Shown here piece by piece: positions 1 through 9,571 of a DNA stretch of 48,889 bases. The stretch spans positions 1-48,889 of the forward strand of contig NZ_JBLBVK010000033.1 of assembly GCF_047314965.1 (NCBI RefSeq), read 5' to 3'. How positions within the stretch are numbered: the stretch's first letter is position 1; every line of letters begins with the position of its first letter. Below the pieces are notes generated by a model, which was not told the DNA's origin, searched no databases, and saw only the letters and a list, made by a program, of their open reading frames with translations. The position numbers and the translations under genes were made by a program. Source of the DNA: JAVJUV01 sp047314965 (GTDB lineage: Bacteria > Pseudomonadota > Alphaproteobacteria > Rhodobacterales > Rhodobacteraceae).

Positions 1-141
1 ACTGCTCTCCTGAATGACATGGGCGTCGATTTGAACGTCGTGGCACCAATGGGTGCCTCTCCCGAAGACATCCAGCGCATCCCCGCAGCCCACTTCAATG
101 TTCTCCTCTATCCCGAGACCGGAGAAACGGCTGCCCGCTGG
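1..141. repeat. Left copy of the 141-bp exact terminal repeat (circular overlap)
   Basis: Bases 1-141 are identical to 48749-48889 and lie in the same bchB codons. Read as the overlap of a circular molecule of 48,748 bp, not a biological repeat, because the two gene fragments join in frame to a normal-length BchB. Confidence 0.95.
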
Positions 142-999
142 CTCGAGAGAACCTTCGGCCAGCCCTTCACGAAAACCGTTCCGATCGGGACGGGAGCAAC
201 ACGCGAGTTTATTGAGGAGGTTGCCAGGATCGCCGGCTTGCCTCCTCGCGCCGACGAAAGCCGCCTGCGCCAGCCGTGGTACGCTGCTTCTGTAGATTCG
301 ACATACTTGACTGGCAAGCGCGTGTTCATCTTCGGCGATGCAACGCATGCCGCCGCGGCCGCGCGGATCGCCCGCGAAGAAATGGGTTTCGAGGTAGTGG
401 GCCTCGGGTGCTATAACCGCGAGTTTGCACGCCAGATCCGCAGCCTTGCGAAGGACTATGGCGTCGATGCTCTGATCACGGACGATTATCTCGAAGTCGA
501 ACGCGCCATTGCCGAGGCGGCGCCGGAATTGATCCTCGGAACTCAGATGGAGCGCCATATCGGCAAGCGCCTGGGCATTCCGTGTGCCGTCATTTCGGCG
601 CCAGTCCACGTCCAGGATTTTCCCGCTCGCTACTCTCCGCAGATGGGCTGGGAAGGCGCCAACGTCATCTTCGACACCTGGGTCCATCCGCTTGTCATGG
701 GCCTGGAAGAGCATTTGCTGACCATGTTCCGCGACGACTTCGAGTTCCACGATTCAGCCGGTCCCAGCCATCATGGCGGCGCTGCCCCAAGACAGGAGCC
801 AGCTTCGGAGCCTGCCGAGCCTGCGAACACCAACGCCGAGATCGTATGGCTGAGCGAAGCAGAGACCGAGCTCAAAAAAGTGCCTTTCTTCGTGCGTGGC
901 AAAGCCCGGCGCAACACCGAAGCCTTCGCGGCTGAACGCGGCGTCCACGAGATCAGCGTCGAAACCCTTTACGAGGCAAAAGCCCACTATGCGCGATGA
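1..999 (+). CDS. bchB: BchB, light-independent protochlorophyllide reductase subunit B (3' part; begins at 48224)
   Basis: C-terminal part of BchB (332 codons before TGA at 997-999), reading frame open from base 1. Contains the nitrogenase-like fold region with ILGTQMERHIGKRLGIPCAV and the substrate-pocket stretch around QDFPARYSPQMGWEGAN. The C-terminal tail after a Pro/Glu-rich linker (about bases 770-830) is the small C-terminal domain typical of BchB, with WLSEAETELKKVPFFVRGKA. The first in-frame ATG at base 19 is not the real start. The stop overlaps the bchH start by 11 nt. Confidence 0.95.
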   Translation, partial: TALLNDMGVDLNVVAPMGASPEDIQRIPAAHFNVLLYPETGETAARWLERTFGQPFTKTVPIGTGATREFIEEVARIAGLPPRADESRLRQPWYAASVDSTYLTGKRVFIFGDATHAAAAARIAREEMGFEVVGLGCYNREFARQIRSLAKDYGVDALITDDYLEVERAIAEAAPELILGTQMERHIGKRLGIPCAVISAPVHVQDFPARYSPQMGWEGANVIFDTWVHPLVMGLEEHLLTMFRDDFEFHDSAGPSHHGGAAPRQEPASEPAEPANTNAEIVWLSEAETELKKVPFFVRGKARRNTEAFAAERGVHEISVETLYEAKAHYAR

Positions 1000-3900
1000 C
1001 AGCCTGATATCCGGCTATCGTGTAGCCATCGTCACGCTGGACGCCCATGCTGCCGGCCCCTGCGCCCGGGTCGAAGCACGCCTGGCAAAGGAATTTCCCG
1101 GACTGACGGTGTCCGTACACGCCGCCGCGGAATGGGCCGAAAAGGAATGCGCACTGATCTCCGCGCGCGAGGCCGTGCTCGCCGCCGATATCGTAATCTG
1201 CAACCTGCTTTTCCTCGAGGAGCACATCAAGGCGATCCTGCCAGAACTAGAGCGTGCTCATGAAACCGCCGACGCCTTTGTCGGAATGGTTGCCGATGGT
1301 CAGATCGTTAAGCTGACAAGGATGGGCGATCTGGACATGTCCAAGCCATCCTCCGCAGCAGTCCAGCTTCTGAAAAAGCTTCGAGGCTCCAGCAAACCGT
1401 CCAGCGCTTCGGGCGAAAAGCAGATGAAGCTTCTGCGCCGCCTGCCGCGCATCCTTCGGTTCATCCCCGGCAAGGCGCAGGATCTGCGCGCATGGTTTCT
1501 GACCATGCAATACTGGCTTGGTGGTTCTGACGATAACGTCGAAGAGATGATCCGTTTCCTGCTTTCTCGCTACGCCAGCCGCGACGATTGGCGAGGAATG
1601 AAGGCGAAGGCCCCGGTCGAGTACCCGGATGTCGGACTCTATCATCCCGATCTGAAAAACCGGATCACGACTAACCCATCCGAACTGCCCGGTCCGAAAA
1701 AGCCGATAGCCACGGTCGGACTTCTCATGATGCGGTCCTACGTATTGGCATCCGACACCGCACATTACGACGCCGTCATCCGCAGCCTCGAGAATGCAGG
1801 TATCAAGTGCCTGCCTGCATTTGCAGGCGGGCTTGACGGAAGACCGGCGATCGACACTTACTTCAAAGGCAAGATAGACGTACTCGTATCGCTCACCGGA
1901 TTCAGCCTCGTTGGCGGTCCCGCCTACAACGACAGCAACGCTGCGGTCGAAACCCTTTCTGCGCTGGATGTGCCCTATGTGGCCGCCCACCCGCTTGAAT
2001 TCCTGACACTCGGCCAATGGGCCAACGCTTCGAACGGCCTGGGTCCGGTAGAAACGACGATGCTGGTCGCCCTCCCTGAAATCGACGGCGCCACAAACCC
2101 GACGGTCTTTGCGGGACGCCATGGGGAAACCACCTGCACGGGCTGCCACTTGCAGTGTGTAGGTGGCGTCGAAGCGCGTGCAATGGCCCCGTGTAACGAG
2201 CGGATCGCATCCCTGACCGAGAAGGTCATCCGACTTGCCCGGTTGCGCCGCAAGACCGCAGCAGAACGGAACGTCGCAATTGTACTGTTCGGCTTCCCGC
2301 CAAACGCAGGAGCTGTCGGAACTGCGGCCTATCTATCTGTTTTTGAAAGTCTTTTCAACACGCTCCACGCGATGAAAGCGGAAGGCTACGATGTTGAGCC
2401 GCCAGCGACAGTCGACGATCTGCGCCACGCCATCCTGTCGGGGAACTCGTCACAGCACGGGCAGGACGCAAATGTGGCAGCCCACGTGGATTCAGACACC
2501 ATTGTCCGAAACACACCGCCTCTGAAGGCGATCGAAGAAGTGTGGGGACCGGCGCCGGGCCGGCACCAGTCCGACGGCCGCGGCGTCTTCATCCTCGGGC
2601 ACCAGTTCGGGAAGGTGTTCGTCGGCGTCCAGCCTACTTTCGGCTACGAGGGCGACCCGATGCGCCTGCTGTTCGAAAAGGGTTTCGCTCCGACCCATGC
2701 CTTCGTCCAATTCTACCTTTGGCTGCGGAATACATTTCATGCCGACGCAATTCTGCACTTCGGGATGCACGGCGCGCTCGAATTCATGCCCGGCAAGCAA
2801 GCCGGTCTCGGCGCGCGCGACTGGCCTGACCGCTTGATCGGGGAAGTCCCGAACATCTACCTCTATGCCGCCAACAACCCATCCGAGGCGACACTCGCCA
2901 AACGCCGGTCAAATGCGGTGACGGTGACGCACCTTACACCGCCACTGGCTTCGGCCGGTCTCTACAAAGGACTTCTTGAACTAAAGGACAGTGTCACCCG
3001 TTGGCGCGCCCTCTCCCCCGATGCGCCCGAGCGCGGAGAACTCGCCACGCTGATCAGCACTCAGTCCGAGGCCGTCGATCTCGATGGAACCGATCCCGAC
3101 CGGCTTTGGCTGACGCTTCTCGAAACCGAGGCCGCGCTGATCCCCGATGGTCTCCATGTCGTCGGTCGTCCCATGTCCGATTCACGCCGAGCAGCGCTCA
3201 TCGACACGATCCCGGAACTCGACGCAGAGGCACGCAAGACGCTCGATGCTCAACTGCGGCAACAAACTGAGATCCCGGCGATCCTGCGCGCACTGGACGC
3301 ACGGTTCATCGCCCCGGTTCCCGGCGGCGATCTGATCCGTTCGCGCGAGATACTGCCAACTGGCCGGAACATCCACGCCTTCGACCCTTTCAGGATGCCA
3401 ACCGCCTTTGCCCTTGCTGACGGGAAGGCACAGGCCGGCCGCCTCCTGGAAACCCACGCCACGCTTCCGCGCTCGGTGGCACTGGTTCTCTGGGGATCGG
3501 ACAATATCAAATCGGACGGCGGCCCGATCGGTCAGGCGCTGGCCTTGATGGGCGCAAAGCCGCGGTTTGACAGCTTTGGTCGCTTGGCCGGTGCCGACCT
3601 AATCTCTCTTGAAGAACTCGGCCGACCCCGCATCGACGTCGTCATGACGCTGTCCGGTATCTTCCGCGATCTCCTTCCGCTCCAGACCAAGATGCTGGCC
3701 GAGGCCGCGTGGAAAGCGGCAACCGCGGACGAACCGATCGAAATGAACTTCATCCGCGCCCACGCTCTTGCCTATGCGGAGAGGATGGGATGCGACATGG
3801 AAACCGCCGCACTTCGCGTTTTCTCGAATGCCGAGGGCGCCTACGGCTCCAACGTGAATCAACTGGTCGACAGCTCGGCCTTCGGTGACGAAGACGAGTT

Positions 3901-4534
3901 GGCCGACGCCTATGAAGCCAGGAAGTCCTTCGCCTATTCCCGCCACGGCAAGGCGGCAAAGAATGCGGAACTCCTGCAACAAACCCTGAAGGACGTCGAA
4001 CTCGCTTACCAGAACCTCGAGTCGGTCGAGTTGGGCGTCACATCGGTCGACCATTACTTTGATACCCTTGGCGGCATCTCACGCGCGGTGAAACGCGCCC
4101 GCGGAACCGAGGCCCCTGTCTATATCTCGGACCAGACGCGCGGCGCCGGCAAGATCCGGACCCTCAAGGACCAAATCGCACTCGAAACCAGAACGCGCAG
4201 CCTCAACCCGAAGTTCTACGAAAGCCTGCTGGAACACGGCCACGAGGGCGTCCGCCAGATTGAAGCCCACGTGACCAACACGATGGGCTGGTCGGCCACC
4301 ACCGGCCAGGTGGACCCGTGGGTCTATCAGCGGATCAGCGAAACTTTCGTACTCGACGACGAAATGCGCAAACGCCTCGCGGCGTTGAACCCCCAGGCCA
4401 GCGTTCGCATGGCCAACCGCCTGCTGGAAGCAAGCGACAGAAACTATTGGCAACCGGACGAGGCAACTCTGGCCGCGCTTCAGAACGCGGCGGATGACCT
4501 GGAAGACCGGATGGAAGGGATTGCCGCCGAATAG
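989..4534 (+). CDS. bchH: BchH, magnesium chelatase subunit H
   Basis: Large porphyrin-binding subunit (1181 aa) of Mg-chelatase, which with the ATPases BchI and BchD inserts Mg2+ into protoporphyrin IX. The start is the ATG at 989 (MRDDSLISGYRVAIVTLDAH), overlapping the bchB stop. The open frame extends upstream to 896 but that part lies in bchB. The N-terminal BchH-specific domain is followed by the CobN/Mg-chelatase core, with the conserved HFGMHGALEFMPGKQAG block near the middle and GSNVNQLVDSSAF near residue 950. Length is typical for BchH. It sits between bchB and bchL, the usual order. Confidence 0.97.
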   Translation: MRDDSLISGYRVAIVTLDAHAAGPCARVEARLAKEFPGLTVSVHAAAEWAEKECALISAREAVLAADIVICNLLFLEEHIKAILPELERAHETADAFVGMVADGQIVKLTRMGDLDMSKPSSAAVQLLKKLRGSSKPSSASGEKQMKLLRRLPRILRFIPGKAQDLRAWFLTMQYWLGGSDDNVEEMIRFLLSRYASRDDWRGMKAKAPVEYPDVGLYHPDLKNRITTNPSELPGPKKPIATVGLLMMRSYVLASDTAHYDAVIRSLENAGIKCLPAFAGGLDGRPAIDTYFKGKIDVLVSLTGFSLVGGPAYNDSNAAVETLSALDVPYVAAHPLEFLTLGQWANASNGLGPVETTMLVALPEIDGATNPTVFAGRHGETTCTGCHLQCVGGVEARAMAPCNERIASLTEKVIRLARLRRKTAAERNVAIVLFGFPPNAGAVGTAAYLSVFESLFNTLHAMKAEGYDVEPPATVDDLRHAILSGNSSQHGQDANVAAHVDSDTIVRNTPPLKAIEEVWGPAPGRHQSDGRGVFILGHQFGKVFVGVQPTFGYEGDPMRLLFEKGFAPTHAFVQFYLWLRNTFHADAILHFGMHGALEFMPGKQAGLGARDWPDRLIGEVPNIYLYAANNPSEATLAKRRSNAVTVTHLTPPLASAGLYKGLLELKDSVTRWRALSPDAPERGELATLISTQSEAVDLDGTDPDRLWLTLLETEAALIPDGLHVVGRPMSDSRRAALIDTIPELDAEARKTLDAQLRQQTEIPAILRALDARFIAPVPGGDLIRSREILPTGRNIHAFDPFRMPTAFALADGKAQAGRLLETHATLPRSVALVLWGSDNIKSDGGPIGQALALMGAKPRFDSFGRLAGADLISLEELGRPRIDVVMTLSGIFRDLLPLQTKMLAEAAWKAATADEPIEMNFIRAHALAYAERMGCDMETAALRVFSNAEGAYGSNVNQLVDSSAFGDEDELADAYEARKSFAYSRHGKAAKNAELLQQTLKDVELAYQNLESVELGVTSVDHYFDTLGGISRAVKRARGTEAPVYISDQTRGAGKIRTLKDQIALETRTRSLNPKFYESLLEHGHEGVRQIEAHVTNTMGWSATTGQVDPWVYQRISETFVLDDEMRKRLAALNPQASVRMANRLLEASDRNYWQPDEATLAALQNAADDLEDRMEGIAAE

Positions 4535-4550
4535 GCGGCGTGGAGGAAGA

Positions 4551-5453
4551 ATGAGCCCAAGAGACGAGATACCGACACTGAGAGGCGAGGACGGCGAAGG
4601 CTCCGTCCAGGTTCACCAGGACCCGACATTGAAGATCGAAGGCGCCAAGGTGTTCTCGGTTTACGGCAAGGGTGGGATTGGCAAATCGACGACATCGTCG
4701 AACCTCTCGGCCGCTTTCTCCACACTGGGGAAGCGCGTCCTGCAAATCGGGTGTGATCCCAAGCATGACTCGACCTTCACCCTGACCGGTTCGCTGGTAC
4801 CGACGGTCATCGACATCCTGAAGGAGGTGGATTTCCATGCCGAAGAGTTGCGGCCTGAAGACTTTATGTTCGAAGGCTGGGGCGGGGTCATGTGCGTCGA
4901 GGCCGGCGGACCTCCGGCCGGTACCGGCTGCGGCGGCTATGTCGTCGGGCAGACAGTCAAACTCCTGAAACAGCATCACATGCTGGAAGACACCGATGTC
5001 GTCATCTTCGACGTTCTCGGCGACGTGGTCTGCGGCGGCTTCGCCGCTCCCCTCCAGCACGCAGATCGCGCGGTTATCGTCACCGCGAACGATTTCGACT
5101 CCATCTACGCCATGAACCGCATCATAGCGGCCGTTGAGGCCAAGTCGAAAAACTACGGAGTTCGCCTCGCTGGCTGTATAGCCAACCGTTCGAAAGCGAC
5201 CGACGAGGTCGACCGCTATTGCGATACTGTCGGCTTCAAGCGTCTCGCACACATGCCCGACTACGACGCCATTCGTAGGTCGCGCCTTAAGAAAAAGACA
5301 CTCTTCGAGATGCCTGACGAGGACGACATCCTGTTGGCCCGCGCGGAATATGTCGCCCTTGCCGAAAAGCTCTGGAACTCGGTGTCGGAGGATCCCGTTC
5401 TTCCCTCCCCTCTCCCCGATCGCGAGATCTTTGAACTCCTGGGGTTCGACTGA
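4551..5453 (+). CDS. bchL: BchL, DPOR iron-sulfur ATP-binding subunit
   Basis: Nitrogenase iron protein-like homodimeric reductase (300 aa) that passes electrons to BchN-BchB with ATP hydrolysis. P-loop GKGGIGKST is at residues 39-47. The two cysteines bridging the inter-subunit 4Fe-4S cluster are C127 (TGCGGY) and C161 (DVVCGGF). The start at 4551 is set by a GGAGGA ribosome site at about 4542-4547. The roughly 30-residue N-terminal extension ahead of the core is normal for purple bacterial BchL. It is 16 bp downstream of bchH, and its stop overlaps bchM (TGATG). Confidence 0.97.
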   Translation: MSPRDEIPTLRGEDGEGSVQVHQDPTLKIEGAKVFSVYGKGGIGKSTTSSNLSAAFSTLGKRVLQIGCDPKHDSTFTLTGSLVPTVIDILKEVDFHAEELRPEDFMFEGWGGVMCVEAGGPPAGTGCGGYVVGQTVKLLKQHHMLEDTDVVIFDVLGDVVCGGFAAPLQHADRAVIVTANDFDSIYAMNRIIAAVEAKSKNYGVRLAGCIANRSKATDEVDRYCDTVGFKRLAHMPDYDAIRRSRLKKKTLFEMPDEDDILLARAEYVALAEKLWNSVSEDPVLPSPLPDREIFELLGFD

Positions 5454-6136
5454 TGACCTACGAAGCCACACGCGAAAGGTTGGAGACCTATTTCGACAAA
5501 ACCGCCTCCCGGACCTGGGAGGCTCTTACGTCCGATGCTCCTGTCTCGCGCATTCGCCAGACGGTTCGGGAAGGCCGCGATACCATGCGCGCGGAACTCC
5601 TCTCCATCCTGCCAAGCGATCTGACCGATGCCCGGGTGCTCGATGCTGGATGCGGTGCTGGACAGATGGCGATCGAGCTTGCGGAACGCGGTGCGAATGT
5701 CGTCGCTATCGACATCTCGCCCTCGCTTCTCGATGTTGCGCGCCGCAGAACGCCCGAACACCTGCTCGATCGCATCGAATACCGCGCCGGCGACATGCTG
5801 GATCCCACATTCGGAACATTCGACGCGGCTGTCGCCATGGACAGCCTCATTCACTACGACGCGGCCGACATCGCCCGCGCCGTGGGGGGCCTGACTGCGC
5901 GCCTATCGAGCGGTCCGCTTGCCTTCACCGTTGCTCCCAGAACCTCCCTGCTGGTTGCGATGTGGTGGGCGGGCAAGGCCTTCCCTCGGGGGGACCGCTC
6001 ACCCGCAATCCAGCCTCATCGCGCCAAAACGATACAAAAATCCCTGAAAAACAAAGGCTTCAAAACGGAACTGACGGAACATGCCCGCGTGTCCCGTGGC
6101 TTTTACATCTCTCAGGCTCTGGAGGCGCGCGGATGA
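5453..6136 (+). CDS. bchM: BchM, Mg-protoporphyrin IX O-methyltransferase
   Basis: SAM-dependent methyltransferase (227 aa) that esterifies the C13 propionate of Mg-protoporphyrin IX, making the substrate of the AcsF cyclase. SAM motif I is VLDAGCGAG (residues 62-70), followed by VVAIDIS. It starts one base inside the bchL stop and ends in an ATGA overlap with lhaA, so it is translationally coupled on both sides. Length fits the family. Confidence 0.95.
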   Translation: MTYEATRERLETYFDKTASRTWEALTSDAPVSRIRQTVREGRDTMRAELLSILPSDLTDARVLDAGCGAGQMAIELAERGANVVAIDISPSLLDVARRRTPEHLLDRIEYRAGDMLDPTFGTFDAAVAMDSLIHYDAADIARAVGGLTARLSSGPLAFTVAPRTSLLVAMWWAGKAFPRGDRSPAIQPHRAKTIQKSLKNKGFKTELTEHARVSRGFYISQALEARG

Positions 6137-7575
6137 TCGCGACGCGGTCCATCATCAAGCGTCTGGGTACCCGCTTCCTGCCATTCGCAGATGCGGCATC
6201 CGAGAACCTGCCGCTGGGCCAACTCCTGCGGCTGTCGCTCTTCCAGATTTCCGTTGGTATGGCGACAGTGATGCTGCTTGGCACGCTCAACCGTGTCATG
6301 ATCGTGGAACTTGACGTCCCTGCAATGATCGTCGCCACGATGATCGCCCTCCCGGTTCTCGTCGCCCCGTTCCGGGCACTTCTCGGGTTCCGGTCGGACA
6401 CCCACAAAAGCGCCATCGGGTGGAAGCGCGTGCCGTACCTCTGGTTCGGTTCGCTCTGGCAGTTCGGTGGGCTCGCCATCATGCCGTTCGCACTGATCAT
6501 CCTCGGTGGAACCCAGACGCTCGGGCCCGGATGGGCAGGCGAGTTGGGAGCAGGCCTGGCCTTCCTGCTGACCGGCCTCGGCCTTCACATGACTCAGACT
6601 GCCGGACTTGCTCTTGCCTCCGATCGCGCGACCGAGGAAACCCGACCAAGAGTCGTCGCTCTTCTCTACGTCATGTTCCTGATTGGCATGGGTATCTCCG
6701 CGGTCATCGTGGGCTGGCTCCTGCGCGACTTCTCGCATCTTCGGTTGATCCAGGTGGTGCAGGGTACCGCCGTGGTGACCCTCCTGCTGAACCTGGTTGC
6801 GCTCTGGAAACAGGAAAGCGTCCGTCCGATGTCGCGCGAGGAGCGCACAGCGCCAAGACCCAAGTTTGCGGATGCCTGGGCGGACTTTACCGAGGGCGGC
6901 GATGCGGGGCGGCTTCTGGTCGTGGTTTTCCTCGGAACCATGGCGTTCAATATGCAGGATGTCCTGCTTGAACCCTACGGCGGGGAAATCCTGGGCCTGT
7001 CCGTGTCCGCGACGACACTTCTGACCGCGCTTTGGGCATCGGGTGCCCTGATTGGCTTTGCCCTCGCCGCCCGCTGGCTGAAACAGGACTTCAGCCCCTA
7101 CCGGATGTGCGTTCGAGGCATTCTCATCGGCCTCGCGGCCTTTTCGGCCGTTATCTTCGCCGACCCCATGAACTCGCCGCCCCTGTTTTACGCCGGTGCC
7201 TTCGGCATCGGGCTTGGTGGTGGATTGTTCGCCGTCGCAACGCTGACCGCCGCCATGACCTTGCCAATGGGCGAAAAAGCAGGACAAGGCCTTGCCCTTG
7301 GCGCCTGGGGGGCAGCGCAAGCCACCGCCGCTGGCCTCGCCATAGCGCTTGGCGGCACGATCCGGGATGGAGTCGGTGCGCTGGCCGCATCCGGAGCATT
7401 CGGCGAGACGCTCAATACACCCGGCACAGGGTATTCCGTCGTCTATCACACCGAGATCGCGCTTCTCTTTGCAACCCTTGTCGTTCTGGGTCCGCTCGTG
7501 CGTCTCGCATTTCTGAAACCGCAAAAGACCAACCAGGGAACCGGCAGGATCGGACTTGCCGACTTTCCGACCTAA
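6133..7575 (+). CDS. lhaA: LhaA, light-harvesting 1 assembly protein (PucC-family MFS)
   Basis: Twelve-helix MFS protein of the PucC/LhaA (BCD) family, 480 aa, needed in Rhodobacter for LH1 assembly and possibly bacteriochlorophyll delivery. The family signature RSDTHKSAIGWKRVPYLW follows the second helix. The start MIATRSIIKRLGTRFLPFAD at 6133 overlaps the bchM stop (ATGA). The frame is open much further upstream (to 5350), but that region is bchL/bchM. It precedes puhA, as in nearly all purple bacterial PGCs. A second PucC-family member is at 41623-42906. Confidence 0.93.
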   Translation: MIATRSIIKRLGTRFLPFADAASENLPLGQLLRLSLFQISVGMATVMLLGTLNRVMIVELDVPAMIVATMIALPVLVAPFRALLGFRSDTHKSAIGWKRVPYLWFGSLWQFGGLAIMPFALIILGGTQTLGPGWAGELGAGLAFLLTGLGLHMTQTAGLALASDRATEETRPRVVALLYVMFLIGMGISAVIVGWLLRDFSHLRLIQVVQGTAVVTLLLNLVALWKQESVRPMSREERTAPRPKFADAWADFTEGGDAGRLLVVVFLGTMAFNMQDVLLEPYGGEILGLSVSATTLLTALWASGALIGFALAARWLKQDFSPYRMCVRGILIGLAAFSAVIFADPMNSPPLFYAGAFGIGLGGGLFAVATLTAAMTLPMGEKAGQGLALGAWGAAQATAAGLAIALGGTIRDGVGALAASGAFGETLNTPGTGYSVVYHTEIALLFATLVVLGPLVRLAFLKPQKTNQGTGRIGLADFPT

Positions 7576-7593
7576 CCCACGGAGGACACGCAC

Positions 7594-8346
7594 ATGGTCG
7601 GTGTCACATTTTTCGGAAACTTCGATCTGGCGAGCCTCGCCATATGGGGCTTCTGGCTCTTCTTCGCCGCGCTGGTCTACTATCTCCAGACCGAGAATAT
7701 GCGTGAAGGCTATCCGCTCGAAATGGAAGACGGGTCGGAATCGCCCAACCAGGGCCCGTTCCCGCTTCCCAAGCCAAAAACGTTCAAGACGCCGGATGGT
7801 CGTGAAGTGACTGTCCCCTCGGCCGAGAACGAGGCTGCCCACCGCCGTGACAATCTTGCGCTTGAAAAAGTCGCCGTCGGTGAGGGCTTCCCTCAGGTAC
7901 CGACCGGCGATCCGATGGTCGATGGTGTTGGTCCGGCTTCCTGGACGCCACGACAGGACGTCCCGGAAATGAACGCACACGGTCATCCCAAGATCGGCCC
8001 GATGGCCGGCAAGGATGACTTCTTCATCTCCGCCGGACGCGATCCGCGCGGCATGCCGGTTCTTTCCAAGGACGATCAGGTCGTGGCTCACTGCACCGAC
8101 ATGTGGATCGACGAAGCCGAGCAAGAGGTTCGGTATCTCGAGATCGAACTCGAACCCGAGCACGGATCCGGCAAGCGTCTTGTCCCGATGACGCTTGTAC
8201 GGGTCCAGCCCCGCTGGATCATGGTCGCCTCGCTGCACTCCAGCCGCTTCGACGGCGTGCCCCAGGTCCGCACCGCTGGCCAGATCACCAAGCTCGAGGA
8301 AGAGAAGGTTTCCGCCTGGTACACTGGCGGCACTCTCTACTCGTAA
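7594..8346 (+). CDS. puhA: PuhA, reaction centre H subunit
   Basis: H subunit (250 aa) capping the cytoplasmic side of the RC. It has a short periplasmic N-terminus, one membrane helix (about residues 12-31, ASLAIWGFWLFFAALVYYLQ), then a large cytoplasmic PRC-barrel domain containing GRDPRGMPVLSKDD. A GGAGG ribosome site lies just upstream (about 7581). It is 18 bp after lhaA. An inverted repeat follows at 8361-8384. Confidence 0.97.
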   Translation: MVGVTFFGNFDLASLAIWGFWLFFAALVYYLQTENMREGYPLEMEDGSESPNQGPFPLPKPKTFKTPDGREVTVPSAENEAAHRRDNLALEKVAVGEGFPQVPTGDPMVDGVGPASWTPRQDVPEMNAHGHPKIGPMAGKDDFFISAGRDPRGMPVLSKDDQVVAHCTDMWIDEAEQEVRYLEIELEPEHGSGKRLVPMTLVRVQPRWIMVASLHSSRFDGVPQVRTAGQITKLEEEKVSAWYTGGTLYS

Positions 8347-8360
8347 GCCACGACAACATT

Positions 8361-8384
8361 GGCGCGCCGCTCGACCGGCGCGCC
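8361..8384 (+). other. Stem-loop between puhA and puhB
   Basis: Perfect 9-bp inverted repeat, GGCGCGCCG at 8361-8369 and CGGCGCGCC at 8376-8384, with a 6-nt loop. No U-run follows, so it is more likely an mRNA-stabilising or processing hairpin that raises puhA relative to the assembly genes than a full terminator (inference). Confidence 0.7.
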
Positions 8385-8417
8385 AAAGAAAAAATGGGAA
8401 CGAAGAAAGGCGCTGCC

Positions 8418-9056
8418 ATGCCACATGATGACGACGTAACCGTGGAGCCGGTAAAGGGTCTTCCCGAGACACTTCCGCCGGGCGAAGAAATCTTGTGGCA
8501 AGGCCGCCCGCTCGTCCTGCCACTCGCGCGCGAAGCGCTCTCGCTCAACTGGGTGCTGGCCTATTTCGCGATCCTGATCGTATGGCGCGTCGGCGTCTCG
8601 ACGACGATGATGCCGCTCGGCCCAGCCCTGCTGACCGCCCTGCCCTTCCTGGTGCTCGCCGCGCTCGCCGCCGCCATCATCTTGGCGATCGCATGGTTAC
8701 AGGCGCGCGCAACCGTCTACACGATCACCAGCGAACGCGTCGCGATGCGGATCGGGGCAGCGCTGACACTTACCCTTAACCTGCCATTTCCCAAGATCGC
8801 CGCGGCCGATCTGGACCTGCGGAAATCGGGGGCGGGCACGATCGCTCTCAGGACGATGGGACCAGTAAAACTGTCCTACATGATCCTCTGGCCGCACATT
8901 CGCCCGTGGTACATGAAGCAGACGCAGCCGGCGCTGCGCTGTATTCCCGATGCGGCCAGGGTGGCAGCCATACTGGCGGAAGCGGCCGAAACCCGCGTGT
9001 CCCAACCCACGATCCAGCGCGCCGAAACCCTCGGCCGCGCGGTCGCAGCAGAATGA
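8418..9056 (+). CDS. puhB: PuhB, RC-LH1 assembly protein
   Basis: Membrane protein (212 aa) needed for RC assembly in Rhodobacter capsulatus. N-terminal GEEILWQGRP motif, two to three membrane helices (about residues 40-100), then a PH-like (bPH) domain. The start at 8418 (MPHDDDVTVEP) is chosen because AAGAAAGG lies 7 nt upstream. An in-frame ATG at 8394 is possible but has no ribosome site. The stop overlaps the region just before puhC. Confidence 0.93.
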   Translation: MPHDDDVTVEPVKGLPETLPPGEEILWQGRPLVLPLAREALSLNWVLAYFAILIVWRVGVSTTMMPLGPALLTALPFLVLAALAAAIILAIAWLQARATVYTITSERVAMRIGAALTLTLNLPFPKIAAADLDLRKSGAGTIALRTMGPVKLSYMILWPHIRPWYMKQTQPALRCIPDAARVAAILAEAAETRVSQPTIQRAETLGRAVAAE

Positions 9057-9067
9057 GGAGGCTGGAA

Positions 9068-9568
9068 ATGGCACACAGAGCCGATACCGGCCTTTATTTC
9101 GACGCTGAAGCCCGCGTGATGGAAAAGCGTGACAGGGAACTCATCCCGCGAAGGCTCGTAATCGCGATGTTTTCGCTCGCTATTGCCTCGGTCATGCTCA
9201 CGGCCTTTGCGGTGATGACAGAACGGCCTCTCGTAGGTCAGCCGCAACTGGCGCCTGTCATCGCCGAGCGCAGCCTCGTGATTGATGCCCGCGGAACGGC
9301 GGTCCGGGTCACCGATGCCGCCAGTGGTGAAACCGTGTTGGACCTTGGGAACGGCGGCTTCATTTCGGTTGTCAATGACGGTCTGGAGCGCGCGCGACTG
9401 GTGAACCGGATTTCCGGGAATCCACCCGTCACCCTGACGCTGTACGAAAACAGCCGTCTGTCTCTCCTCGATCCGACCACTGGATGGAGCACGGAGATCT
9501 CGTCCTTCGGACCCGGCAACGTCGGCGTCTGGATGAACCTTCTTCAAAAACAAAAAACAGGGAACTGA
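9068..9568 (+). CDS. puhC: PuhC, RC-LH1 assembly protein
   Basis: Protein of 166 aa with one membrane helix (about residues 30-50) and a periplasmic domain, matching PuhC, which assists RC-LH1 assembly. The start ATG at 9068 has GGAGG at about 9058. An in-frame ATG at 9053 overlaps the puhB stop but would put the ribosome site inside the gene. It is in the conserved puhABC order. Confidence 0.9.
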   Translation: MAHRADTGLYFDAEARVMEKRDRELIPRRLVIAMFSLAIASVMLTAFAVMTERPLVGQPQLAPVIAERSLVIDARGTAVRVTDAASGETVLDLGNGGFISVVNDGLERARLVNRISGNPPVTLTLYENSRLSLLDPTTGWSTEISSFGPGNVGVWMNLLQKQKTGN

Positions 9569-9571
9569 ATC

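Noticed and set aside
1..141. Biological terminal direct repeat (for example of a linear phage or element)
   Set aside because: The repeat lies inside bchB and the two gene parts join in the correct frame to a normal-length protein, so circular overlap is the simpler reading.
4335..5471. 378-codon antisense frame opposite bchL
   Set aside because: Covers BchL and the end of BchH completely, and shows no recognisable protein features.
6112..8523. Antisense open frame of about 800 codons opposite bchM, lhaA, puhA and puhB
   Set aside because: It mirrors well-supported genes on the other strand. Its protein is rich in His, Arg and Gly with no domain or ribosome site, as expected from the high-GC third-position bias of the real genes.
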